Assembly (NCBI GenBank): GCA_021647405.1
Contig: JAKIUU010000002.1
Coordinates: 1-64,000 of the forward strand
Length of the DNA: 64,000 nt
Direction: 5' to 3'
Source of the DNA: Flavobacteriaceae bacterium
GTDB taxonomy: Bacteria; Bacteroidota; Bacteroidia; Flavobacteriales; Flavobacteriaceae
In this document: positions 1-9,135 of the stretch, one piece after another
Layout: each line of letters opens with the position of its first letter
Numbering within the stretch: position 1 is the first letter of the stretch
Position numbers and translations under genes: made by a program
The notes under the pieces: generated by a model
Database searches by the model: none
Told to the model about the DNA's origin: nothing
Seen by the model: only the letters and a program-made list of their open reading frames with translations

Positions 1-920
1 GAATAAAAATGCTCCCTGTAAAAGTTAAGCCGTCTTTTCGTACAAAAGATTGATTGGATACAAAATTTGAACTCCAACCTGATTGGGGTTGAAGTTGTAA
101 TGCTGTCCCAGTACTGCTTACAGTCATATTATTACTGGTATAATTGGCCGTATTTAATGTACCCGAAAAATTGTCATCAAATATTTTTTGTCCCCAAGTT
201 AGAGGTGCTACTGCATTAGCGGCGTTAAGTTGAACACTGCCACTTGGGCCTGCACAACTGGCATCGGTTACAGATGCGCTTAAATTTATGTTATAAGCTG
301 GTGGCACTACTATTGGCGCAGCCACGCCGTTTATTTTAACTTCGGCACCTGTTAAATTATTTCCTGCTGGACAATCGTCAAACTGCACAACAACAAGTCT
401 GTTAACTTCGCCTGCTATTGCCAACGAGGCATAATTGGCCGTAATTGCTGTTTGACCAAATCTTATTTCGCCTATAAAAGCCCCATTGGGGTAACTGGAG
501 TCAAAAATATAAGCCCTTGCGCCATCATCTGCTGCCGTAAATGAAACTGTTAAACTATTAACAGTAAAATTAGTGGGAATATTTATATTCGTTTCAAAAT
601 AGGTAAAATCTAATTGATTTAAACAACTCCATAGGATAGAAGGCACAGAATAGTTTATCCTACCTAAACCATCTACAGGAGCCGCTGTCCAATTAATGTC
701 GGTTGGGACAGGAATATTCATTTGACCATAGGCTATAGGGTCTCCGTGATTTGGGAGATGAAAATTAATTACCCCGCCACCTTTATTCATTCTCCAAGGC
801 GAAATAGTAACTTGAGCATTAGCCATTTGCAAAAACATAAAAAAGACAAATGCTATAGAGCCTTTTTTTAAACTAAAAAAAGTATGTGTACGTTTCTTGA
901 AAAGTAGTTTTGATTTCATT
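1..920 (-). CDS. Secreted surface protein, N-terminal part (cut by left edge)
   Basis: The reading frame opens at the ATG at 920 and is still open at base 1, so only about 306 N-terminal residues are visible. A hydrophobic segment ending in ANAQ near residue 36 looks like a Sec signal peptide, as expected for a T9SS cargo. The mature part begins VTISPWRMNKGGGVI and is closely similar to the start of the neighbouring protein encoded at 6185-8293, so the two are tandem paralogues. Bases 1-145 are almost identical to 7363-7507 (one mismatch seen), while the rest is more diverged. No catalytic motif is recognisable; a structural or adhesive surface role is inferred from the paralogue. The C-terminus lies outside the window, so a sorting domain cannot be confirmed. 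Confidence 0.85.
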
Positions 921-1067
921 TTTTTTGAAAGTTTAGTTAATAGTAATATTCCCTGAGTAAACACGGCTTGACAAACCTATATCAAAATGCTAAAGATTTC
1001 AAATAAAAGGTGTTAATAACGTCTTTTTGTATGTGTTTGACAGAGGTTGGACTAATTCTGCTATTTA

Positions 1068-1113
1068 AAGCATATAAAAAAGCAGGTTAAAGTATTAAAA
1101 CCTTAACCTGCTT
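1068..1113 (-). terminator. Rho-independent terminator after the giant surface protein
   Basis: An 11-bp perfect inverted repeat (AAGCAGGTTAA at 1080-1090, TTAACCTGCTT at 1103-1113) lies 20 bases past the stop at 1134. Read on the minus strand it is followed by a run of T residues. The rest of 921-1133 holds no gene that I can support. Confidence 0.85.
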
Positions 1114-1133
1114 CATTATGGTAACCCCCCGGG

Positions 1134-4100
1134 TTACTTGTCTTTAAATATAGTAGAGGTGTAAACCTTACCCTTGTACCTTATCCGTACAAAGTAAGTT
1201 CCCGTCTTCTTGTTAGACATGTTTATATTGGCTCCCTTAGCTATGTCTTTAACCTTTTTGCTAAAGATTAAGTGTCCTTGGTAGTTATAAACCTGTATCA
1301 AGCCCGAACCTTTTTTATTCATTCCAATAACGGCTGTGTTAATCACAGGATTTGGATAAATCAATGTTTTTATCTGGGCTCTTGAACTATGATCTTTGTC
1401 TTTGCCTTTTTTATCATCATCCTTGTCATCACCATTATCATCTGAGTGATCTTTGTCGTCATTATCGGCATGGTCATCATCGTCATTGTCTACTATGACC
1501 TCTACGTAAGTAGTTGTACAAGTCGCATTACAGCCGCCTAAGGTACCGCCGTGCTCTAAGTATTCTGCTACCTTTTTGGCCTTTACGGCTTTTGTCTTAG
1601 AACCATGGTCATCATCATCTCCCTTACTGCTGTGATCTTTGTCTTTATCCTTATCATCGTCGTTGTCACTACCTCTGCAGACCAAGACCTTGCCATCATC
1701 CCACTCGCCTTCTTTATTTATATACCTCGCATCTATAACACAAACATCAAGTGATGTTGTTGCCTCGCAGCCATTGGCATTGGTTACTGTAACCGTATAA
1801 GTAGTACTTACTAGTGGACTAATGGTTGGATTCGCCACACTTGAAACTAACCAGCCTGTTGAACTTGTCCAACTATAGGTAAAGCCTGTACCGCCTGTTG
1901 TATTGGTATTTAAGGTAATACTTTGTGGCCCATAACCCAAGTAAACCGTATTGGTACTCTGTGTGGGGACTGCCGTAAAGCTGTCTATTCCTATCGTGGG
2001 GACTTCGCCTACTACTGTTACTATAGTTGTAGCTGTTGATACGTTACCACTGTTATCCGTTACCGTTAAAGTAACTGTATGGTTTCCTTGGTCGCCACAT
2101 ACAAAAGTACTTGGTGAGACGCTCATACTTTGGATGCCGCAATTGTCATAACTACCGCCATCTACATCGGTCGGTGTTACCGTAGCTACGCCGCCCATTA
2201 TAGTTGTGGTGAAAGCTTGGGTTATTACCGTTGGGAAAATGTTGTCCTCTACTGTAACCTGTGCCGTAGCTGTTGACACGTTGCCACTTGGGTCTGTGCC
2301 TGTTAAGGTGACTGTATTTACACCTACATTCTCACAACCAAAGCCCGTTAAGTCTAAACTTAAAGTTACCGAACAGTTGTCGTAACTGCCATTGTCTATC
2401 ATCGTTGTATTTATTGTAGCATTGCCCGTAGCGTCTAATTGAACCGTAATAGGTTGGGCTAGTACCGTTGGCGCTGTGTTATCTTGTACTATAACGTTAA
2501 ACGTTGTTGAAGAACTGCCTATAGCATTAGTGGCTGTAGCTGTTACAGCTGTTGTGCCTAAAACAAAATTACTGCCAGGGGCTATAGTATATGTTATCGT
2601 TGAGGCTGGGATACCTACCGTTTCTGTAGCAGCATAACTTACTAAGGCACCACATTGTCCCGCATCTGTGTTTTGTGTAATGTCTCCTGGTGATACGATC
2701 ACTGGTGCCACACCTACTACTACTACATTAAACGAACTTGAAGCTGTATTTCCTGAAGGGTCGGTTACCGTATAGGTCACCACTGTTGTCCCTATTGGGA
2801 AAGTCGCACCACTGGCCAAGCCTGCTGTTAATGTTGTAGTGGGTGTACAATTGTCTGTACCTACAGGAGCTGTATAATTTACTACTGCTCCTTGCGCACT
2901 TGTCGCTACCATATTAATGTCTAGCGGTGTCGCTATAACAGGAACTGTCGTATCTTGAACCGTTACAGTAACTGTGGCTTGTGTCTCATTATTATTGATA
3001 TCGGTTACTACTAAGGTTAAATTATGAGTACCTACATCTGCACAAGTGAGATTTGCAGGATCTATCGTGACACCTCTTGGGATAGTCAAAGCATAACTCG
3101 CAATACCACACGCATCCGTAGAGCCCGCATCAAATTGTTGAGCTGTGACACTGGCTGTGCCGTTGGCATCTAAACTAACTGTTAGGTTTTGCGTGGCTAC
3201 CGTAGGCCCTGTAATGTCTTGAACCGTGACATTGGCTGAGGCTGTGGCTACATTACCACTGTTATCTGTTACCGTTAAAGTAACTTGTTGTACGCCTACA
3301 TCAGCACATGTAAATGTGGTTGGTGTTACTGTCATACTTTGTATGCCACAGTTATCTGTAGATCCATTATCTATCTGACTCACTGTTATACTACCCACTC
3401 CTTGATCGTTTAAATTTAACACGAAATCTTTAGCTAAAGCCGTTGGAGCCATGGTATCAACCACGGTTACAACTGTTGGAGCAAAAGCCGTATTATTACT
3501 GGCGTCAGTCACTACTAAGTTTACTGTATTTGGCCCTATATTAGCACAGGTGAAATTCCCTTGGCCCGCATCTAAACTCAAGGTGACTGCACCACAATTG
3601 TCATAACTACCATTATCTATATCTCCTGCTGCGATGCTTGCATTGCCAAAAGCATCTAGCTGAACTGTAATTGGTTTAGCTTGTACAGTTGGCGCTATAT
3701 TGTCCTCTACGGTAACTGTAGCAGTGGCTGTGGATGTGTTACCACTATTATCAGTAACTGTTAAAGTAACAGTATTAGTACCAAGATTAGCACAGGTAAA
3801 TGTGGTTTTATCTAGTGTATAAGAAGCAATTCCGCAATTATCTGTAGTACCATTATCTATCATTTGCGGTGTGATTGTGGCACTACCCGTAGCGTCCAAC
3901 TGAACCGTAATGTCTTGGGTTAAAACGCCACTAGCTGTACTTGAATTACCTACAAAAATATACAACTTCTTTACATTATAATTTCCTGCATTCTGCATAA
4001 AAGTATAATCTTTATGTAGATTACCTGTATTGTTGTTAATACCAATATCTGAAGTACCGCCCAAACCCCATCCGTTATAAGCTAACATTACTAGTTGCGC

Positions 4101-6098
4101 GCCATGGTCGTGTATTTGGAAACTTGAATAAGTTGAAGAACCAGCAGAACGGTCGCCCCAATCATAAGTATTATTGGCATTGGGAACACCTGCAATATTA
4201 TCGGCAGCATAATTATAATTCCATATTTCAAGGTTTCCTGTTGCCACATTTTGACGACTGGCTAATCCTGAATTACTACTTGCAACAACCGTCATATTGT
4301 TAACTATACGTTGTTGTATGAAACTATTTCCCGCTTGGTTTTGTTGTGGTAAACCTAATTGAGCCAAATTTGTTGTAAAAGCATCCATAGATACCCACAC
4401 CCATTTGTTATCTAATTCTAATAAATAGGCTACTCTGCTAAAATTGAGTCCTGTTAAAGATGAATTATCAACAGTGTAAGGCACACCTGCTGTCCATGCA
4501 GCAGCATTTGGAATATCGAGTTGATATAACAATCCAAAACCTGATGCTTCTGGCACATTATTTAATGCCAGTTGCGGTACGGTACCTAAACCTGATGGAC
4601 TACTAGATCCGCCACCACCTGGCGCCATATTATCTTGTACTGTTACAGTGGCTGTTCCTGTAGCCACATTGCCATGGCTATCGGTTGCTACTAAAGTAAC
4701 CGTATTTGTTGTACCTACATTAGCACAAGTAAAATTACCCTGACCAGCATCTAAACTTAATGTAACTGGGCCGCAATTGTCAGAACTGCCATTGTCTATC
4801 TGTTGTGGCGTGATAGTAGCATTTCCGTTGGCGTCTAACTTAACCGTGATGGGTTGGGTTATTACTGTGGGCGCTGTGTTGTCGACAACCGTAACTACGG
4901 CTGTGCCTGTAGCTGTATTGCCACTGGCATCAGTAACTGTAAGCGTCACTGTATTGCCGGCATTTGAGCCACCAGATCCAATAATCCAGTTAGAATTAGT
5001 TCCTGACAAGGCAAAATTAGATAAGATCCCATTATTTGAATTTACAGAAGCATCCGCCGCTGTAATGGCGCCAAAGTTATTGGCTCCGGCTACGCCATCA
5101 TTTAAGGGATAATAACCCACTAATCCCGTTTCAGTTCCAGTTAGACCTGTGTTTAATCTCGATTGGATTTCTGATGGTTGCAGGGCGTAATTCCAAAATC
5201 TTACTTCATCAATATCACCGCTCCAATATCTGTTATTTGATTGCTGAAGTCCAATATAAGTTGGACTGGTTCCTGAGGAAGATCCATTATAGGCTGATAT
5301 GTTTGTCGTCCCTATTAAGACCCCATCTATATAAGCTTCAAAGTTTCCGTTTCTTTTGAAAACACCCGTGTATTGATGCCATTGTCCATCATTAAAACCA
5401 GAACCTACCGCAGGGAAAGTAAATCTTCCTTGACTGGATGTCAAAAATCCATAGACACTCCCATTGCTAATTGCTAATCCATATCCACGCTCATTAGCTA
5501 GCACATCTCCTCCTTTAGAAACGATATAATTCCATGTAGTTGAAGTCGTTCTAAACGACGCTTCAATTGAAAAGTCATTTGAACCAAAGTTCAATGCAGC
5601 TGGACTACCCAAATTAATTTGATCATTTACACCATCAAAATTCAAAGCCTCACCAAGAGCTATCGACGTATTAACATCGGCACAAGTAAAATTGGTTTGG
5701 TCTAAACTTAAAGTTACAGGGCCTGAGAGGTCGCTAGAACCATTGTCTATTTGTTGGGGTGTAATGGTAGCATTACCGCTCGCATCTAAATTAACCGTAA
5801 TCTTTTGGGTGACTACCGTAGGGGGCGTAACATCTGTAATAGTTACGGTAGCCGTACTACTGGCTAAATTACCATTGGTATCTTTAACTGTTAGTGTAAC
5901 GGTATTGGTTCCTATATTAGTTATATTAAAAGAGGTAATATCTAAACTCAATCCACCATTAGCTATAGCACAATTATCGGTAGAACCATTGTCTATTTGC
6001 TGAGGTGTTATAGTTGCATTACCTGTAGCATCTAACTGGATTGTAATATCTTGTGTAACAACTGTAGGAAGTGTACTGTCAAGACCTAAATCACACAT
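1134..6098 (-). CDS. Giant repeat protein with T9SS sorting domain (C-terminal part of a split gene)
   Basis: The 1654 residues consist of about eleven Ig-like/HYR-type repeats of roughly 80 residues, recognisable by the recurring IDNGSxDNCG, FTCAxVG and VTLTVTDxSGN motifs. The second repeat is interrupted by a LamG/concanavalin-like domain (about residues 153-369). A second non-repeat domain of about 230 residues (about 493-723) follows the third. Near the end are two Asp/Lys/His-rich tracts (about 1473-1493 and 1533-1569), then a typical type A T9SS sorting domain (YPNP ... GTYFVRI). There is no signal peptide at the ATG at 6098 and no start signal near it. The frame is open back to 6209 and encodes a natural continuation of the upstream gene (VDANGVP, QGVGTS). 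This is therefore most likely the rear part of the gene starting at 8293. The likely role is a surface adhesin or matrix protein. Confidence 0.88.
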   Translation of the reverse strand: MCDLGLDSTLPTVVTQDITIQLDATGNATITPQQIDNGSTDNCAIANGGLSLDITSFNITNIGTNTVTLTVKDTNGNLASSTATVTITDVTPPTVVTQKITVNLDASGNATITPQQIDNGSSDLSGPVTLSLDQTNFTCADVNTSIALGEALNFDGVNDQINLGSPAALNFGSNDFSIEASFRTTSTTWNYIVSKGGDVLANERGYGLAISNGSVYGFLTSSQGRFTFPAVGSGFNDGQWHQYTGVFKRNGNFEAYIDGVLIGTTNISAYNGSSSGTSPTYIGLQQSNNRYWSGDIDEVRFWNYALQPSEIQSRLNTGLTGTETGLVGYYPLNDGVAGANNFGAITAADASVNSNNGILSNFALSGTNSNWIIGSGGSNAGNTVTLTVTDASGNTATGTAVVTVVDNTAPTVITQPITVKLDANGNATITPQQIDNGSSDNCGPVTLSLDAGQGNFTCANVGTTNTVTLVATDSHGNVATGTATVTVQDNMAPGGGGSSSPSGLGTVPQLALNNVPEASGFGLLYQLDIPNAAAWTAGVPYTVDNSSLTGLNFSRVAYLLELDNKWVWVSMDAFTTNLAQLGLPQQNQAGNSFIQQRIVNNMTVVASSNSGLASRQNVATGNLEIWNYNYAADNIAGVPNANNTYDWGDRSAGSSTYSSFQIHDHGAQLVMLAYNGWGLGGTSDIGINNNTGNLHKDYTFMQNAGNYNVKKLYIFVGNSSTASGVLTQDITVQLDATGSATITPQMIDNGTTDNCGIASYTLDKTTFTCANLGTNTVTLTVTDNSGNTSTATATVTVEDNIAPTVQAKPITVQLDAFGNASIAAGDIDNGSYDNCGAVTLSLDAGQGNFTCANIGPNTVNLVVTDASNNTAFAPTVVTVVDTMAPTALAKDFVLNLNDQGVGSITVSQIDNGSTDNCGIQSMTVTPTTFTCADVGVQQVTLTVTDNSGNVATASANVTVQDITGPTVATQNLTVSLDANGTASVTAQQFDAGSTDACGIASYALTIPRGVTIDPANLTCADVGTHNLTLVVTDINNNETQATVTVTVQDTTVPVIATPLDINMVATSAQGAVVNYTAPVGTDNCTPTTTLTAGLASGATFPIGTTVVTYTVTDPSGNTASSSFNVVVVGVAPVIVSPGDITQNTDAGQCGALVSYAATETVGIPASTITYTIAPGSNFVLGTTAVTATATNAIGSSSTTFNVIVQDNTAPTVLAQPITVQLDATGNATINTTMIDNGSYDNCSVTLSLDLTGFGCENVGVNTVTLTGTDPSGNVSTATAQVTVEDNIFPTVITQAFTTTIMGGVATVTPTDVDGGSYDNCGIQSMSVSPSTFVCGDQGNHTVTLTVTDNSGNVSTATTIVTVVGEVPTIGIDSFTAVPTQSTNTVYLGYGPQSITLNTNTTGGTGFTYSWTSSTGWLVSSVANPTISPLVSTTYTVTVTNANGCEATTSLDVCVIDARYINKEGEWDDGKVLVCRGSDNDDDKDKDKDHSSKGDDDDHGSKTKAVKAKKVAEYLEHGGTLGGCNATCTTTYVEVIVDNDDDDHADNDDKDHSDDNGDDKDDDKKGKDKDHSSRAQIKTLIYPNPVINTAVIGMNKKGSGLIQVYNYQGHLIFSKKVKDIAKGANINMSNKKTGTYFVRIRYKGKVYTSTIFKDK

Positions 6099-6184
6099 AC
6101 AAGTCGCCGAAGCATTGGCACTGGTGCCTACGCCTTGGCCACCATTGGCAGATAAGGGTACACCATTGGCATCTACAGCGCCTA

Positions 6185-8293
6185 CTAAAGCACCACTGCT
6201 AAACTTGGACTAAGACCCAAACTCCCTTCAATAGCGTCAAAACAACCATCTCCGTCGCTATCTAAATCTAAATAATCTTTTATGCCATCACCATCTGTAT
6301 CACAAAAAGTGAAGAAATCTGCTCCAAATACAAAATTGACATAGTTTTCATAGGTTAAATAGTCAAACGAAATACTAGAAAAAGTACCATTCATCCTCAC
6401 TATGACAAAAGCCTCTTTACCTGTAACTTGAGTAGGCGAATTTTGCACAAATGATGACCCAAAACCAACATGTGTTGACCATAATACTTCTACTGGCGCA
6501 CTAAAATTAATAGGGACCGAAACATTGCCACCTACTGATGAAAATACCAAAACAGGATTGGTCATAGGGCTTGCAAAAGTCAAAGTATTGGTACTGGCTT
6601 CTATATTTTGTATAGTTGGATTGTTATTAGGTACATTAAACGAGGAAGGGAAACGGTAATGTTGAAATACGTTACTTGTTGTTCTTACATTTACTGATGA
6701 CGTATAAGTATAGCCTATGCCATTTATTGTTCCTGTAGCTGTTTTACCATTTACTGTGGGCGCATTTGACCAATGGAAATTAGATGTTGTACATTCGGCC
6801 GTATCTAAAATGCCATCATTGTCATCATCCAAATCGCAGGCATCAAAAACACCATCGCCATCTGTATCTATCCCCGAAACACCAACCGTAGCTGTAGTTG
6901 TAGCACTTACACCGTTGGCATCGGTAACATTATATGTATATATTCCTGAAGATAAGTTTGTTGTGGGCGTAGGTGCGTCATATACTTTCCAATTTTTATG
7001 TAAAGTGTGTGTTACACCGGAACTAGAATTGGCTTGAACTCCCACTTTTAAATTAGCAGGATTAGCCCCAAAATCTATTGTAACTGTATTGGTAAAAGTG
7101 GCTTCAGTAGATTTCTTAATATAATAAGTTGCGCCACCTGTATGAAGGGTTATTTTATAATCGAACCAAGTTCCAGGGCTTGCACTATTGGTATAGCTTG
7201 ATGTTGGAAACGCTACAGCGCCACTGCCCCCTTGCCTTGCTGATACAGAAACGGGCGATGTGGTGCCATTGTCAAAGAAAAAGATACCATGCGAAGCACT
7301 TACTGTTGAATTATTAGCGCCATCGTTAAAACCAACCATTATGGCTTTATAACCCGCATAAGGAATAAAAATGCTCCCTGTAAAAGTTAAGCCGTCTTTT
7401 CGTACAAAAGATTGATTGGATACAAAATTTGAACTCCAACCTGATTGGGGTTGAAGTTGTAATGCTGTCCCAGTACTGCTTACAGTCATGTTATTACTGG
7501 TATAATTAGCTGTATTTAAGGTTCCTGAAAAATTGTCATCATATATTTTTTGCCCCCAAGTTAGCGGCGCAACAGCATTAGTTGCGCTAAGTTGTACACT
7601 GCCGTCTGAACCGACACAGCTGGCATCTGTGACAGTTGTGTTTAAATTGATTGTGTATGCTGGCGGCAACACTATGGGTGCAGCTGTACCATTAATTTTA
7701 ACTTCGGCACCTGTTAAATTGTTTCCTGTTGGACAATCATCAAACTGAACTATTACAAGTCTGTTAACTTCGCCCGCTTTGGCAAGCGTGGCATAATTTT
7801 GTGAAACGGGATTAGAACCCAAACTAATTTGCCCAATAAAGGCACCCGATGGGTGGTTAGAGTTAAAAATATAAGCCCGTGCCCCATCGTCTGCGGCCGT
7901 AAATGAAACTGTTAAACTATTAACAGTAAAATTAGAAGGAATATTTATATTGGTTTCAAAATAAGTAAAATCTAGTTGATTTAAACAACGCCATAAGATG
8001 GATCTTACAGAATAATTGATTCTTCCCAAGCCATCTACAGGCGCCGCTGTCCAATTAACATCAGAAGGCGCGGGAATATTCATTTGACTATAAGCCGCAG
8101 GATTTCCATGATTGGGAAGGCTATAGCTAATTACCCCAGCCCCTCTATTCATTTTCCAAGGCGAAATAGTTACTTGCGCAAAACTGGTTTGCAAAAACAT
8201 ACAAAATGCAAACGCAATAAAAAATTTGGTTTGATTTAAAAAATCATACAAATAACGGGGCGCATTTTCTTTAAAAGGTAATTTTACTTTCAT
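6185..8293 (-). CDS. Giant surface protein, N-terminal part of the same split gene
   Basis: The 702 residues start with a long signal peptide (hydrophobic core about residues 22-38, ending SFAQ). Regions without recognised catalytic motifs follow, then two thrombospondin type 3-like calcium loops: DTDGDGVFDACDLDDDNDG near residue 478 and DTDGDGIKDYLDLDSDGDG near residue 670. In this family the second loop is normally followed by FDAIEG and a VDANGVP segment. Here the frame runs off after AIEGSLGLSPS into five unrelated residues and a stop. It lacks a T9SS domain, while the next frame downstream has one but lacks a signal peptide. Joined, the two would give a protein of about 2390 residues. 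It is paralogous to the partial gene at 1-920. Confidence 0.88.
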   Translation of the reverse strand: MKVKLPFKENAPRYLYDFLNQTKFFIAFAFCMFLQTSFAQVTISPWKMNRGAGVISYSLPNHGNPAAYSQMNIPAPSDVNWTAAPVDGLGRINYSVRSILWRCLNQLDFTYFETNINIPSNFTVNSLTVSFTAADDGARAYIFNSNHPSGAFIGQISLGSNPVSQNYATLAKAGEVNRLVIVQFDDCPTGNNLTGAEVKINGTAAPIVLPPAYTINLNTTVTDASCVGSDGSVQLSATNAVAPLTWGQKIYDDNFSGTLNTANYTSNNMTVSSTGTALQLQPQSGWSSNFVSNQSFVRKDGLTFTGSIFIPYAGYKAIMVGFNDGANNSTVSASHGIFFFDNGTTSPVSVSARQGGSGAVAFPTSSYTNSASPGTWFDYKITLHTGGATYYIKKSTEATFTNTVTIDFGANPANLKVGVQANSSSGVTHTLHKNWKVYDAPTPTTNLSSGIYTYNVTDANGVSATTTATVGVSGIDTDGDGVFDACDLDDDNDGILDTAECTTSNFHWSNAPTVNGKTATGTINGIGYTYTSSVNVRTTSNVFQHYRFPSSFNVPNNNPTIQNIEASTNTLTFASPMTNPVLVFSSVGGNVSVPINFSAPVEVLWSTHVGFGSSFVQNSPTQVTGKEAFVIVRMNGTFSSISFDYLTYENYVNFVFGADFFTFCDTDGDGIKDYLDLDSDGDGCFDAIEGSLGLSPSLAVVL
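6187..6210 (-). other. Frameshift point between the two halves of the giant surface gene
   Basis: The N-terminal frame ends at a TAG at 6187-6185. The C-terminal frame opens right after a TAG at 6212-6210. Restoring one continuous frame needs one extra base (or a -1 shift) in this short interval, which contains a TTT run. No canonical XXXYYYZ slippery heptamer is seen, so a single-base deletion or a sequencing/assembly error is more likely than programmed slippage. Confidence 0.75.
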
Positions 8294-8451
8294 AATTATT
8301 TAAGTTTGGTTAACAACAAAAATCCACGTGGGAATGTTACCCGCAAACTTATCTTAAAAATGCTGAACTCTAAAAAACTATGTGGTAGGTGGTGGTTTTT
8401 TGTGGCGAATAACCTTATCGCCTCATTTTAAATAGATATCGCAATAAAAAA

Positions 8452-9135
8452 TCAAGCTTTTAGGGCCTTCTTTAAAGCTTTTAAATAATTTCTTGAAACA
8501 GGTAATTTATAACTACCTACTTCAACCATTGTTGCATTTACTTTATTGACATGGTGCAAATTAACTATGTATGACCTGTGTATTCTAACAAAACCATTGG
8601 GTTCTAAATTGTCTTGAAGGGTTTTTAAACTGATACGCTTAATATGTTTTGTTCTGTTGGTGTATATTTCTGCATAATTATCATCCGATTTTATAAATAA
8701 AATGGTGTATAAAAGTACTTTTACCTGTTTGTAATTTTCTTTTATCAACAAAAAATTATCTGCTTTATTATTTCTAAATTTATCGGTAGCAATATGAATG
8801 GCTGTATAAACATCAATCGGTTTAAATGGTTTGATGATATATCCGCTGGGCTTTGTAGGTAATGCTTTGTCTAAGATATCTTTATTAGAATGGGCTGTGA
8901 TAAAAATAAAAGGGATGCCGTATTTTTCAGAAACAATTTCGGCAATTTCAATACCGTCATGTTTATTCTTCATTCGAATATCTAACAAAACCAAGTCTGG
9001 TTTTGTTTTGTCAATAATCTTAAGAATTTTAGCCTTGTCATGACCAACACCTACAACATTGTGTTTAAATGAATTGACAATATCTTTCAGGTGTTCGGCA
9101 ATTAGTATTTCATCTTCACCTATTACAATCCTCAT
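8452..9135 (-). CDS. LytTR-family response regulator
   Basis: A 227-residue two-domain regulator. Residues 1-120 form a receiver domain with the acidic pair E7/D8, phospho-acceptor D52 in VLLDIRM, the conserved ITAH threonine and the KPF lysine. Residues about 125-227 form a LytTR DNA-binding domain (IKSDDNYAEIYT, RIHRSYIVNL, LPVSRNY). It should bind DNA as a dimer when phosphorylated by the adjacent kinase. Its start overlaps the end of the kinase gene by 20 bases, so the two are co-transcribed and translationally coupled. It sits next to the giant surface-protein genes, which makes them plausible but unproven targets. Confidence 0.95.
   Translation of the reverse strand: MRIVIGEDEILIAEHLKDIVNSFKHNVVGVGHDKAKILKIIDKTKPDLVLLDIRMKNKHDGIEIAEIVSEKYGIPFIFITAHSNKDILDKALPTKPSGYIIKPFKPIDVYTAIHIATDKFRNNKADNFLLIKENYKQVKVLLYTILFIKSDDNYAEIYTNRTKHIKRISLKTLQDNLEPNGFVRIHRSYIVNLHHVNKVNATMVEVGSYKLPVSRNYLKALKKALKA

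Noticed and set aside
4777..5112. Plus-strand open frame opposite the giant surface protein (and similar ones at 1951, 5692, 6717, 20606, 26028).
   Set aside because: They mirror the repeat-rich minus-strand genes, have no start signals and no family resemblance.
6187..6210. Programmed ribosomal frameshifting to join the two surface-protein halves.
   Set aside because: No slippery heptamer or obvious downstream structure; a one-base deletion explains it more simply.
8404..8422. A GGCGA...TCGCC hairpin as terminator of the response-regulator gene.
   Set aside because: The stem is bulged, the loop is only two bases and there is no T run on the minus strand.
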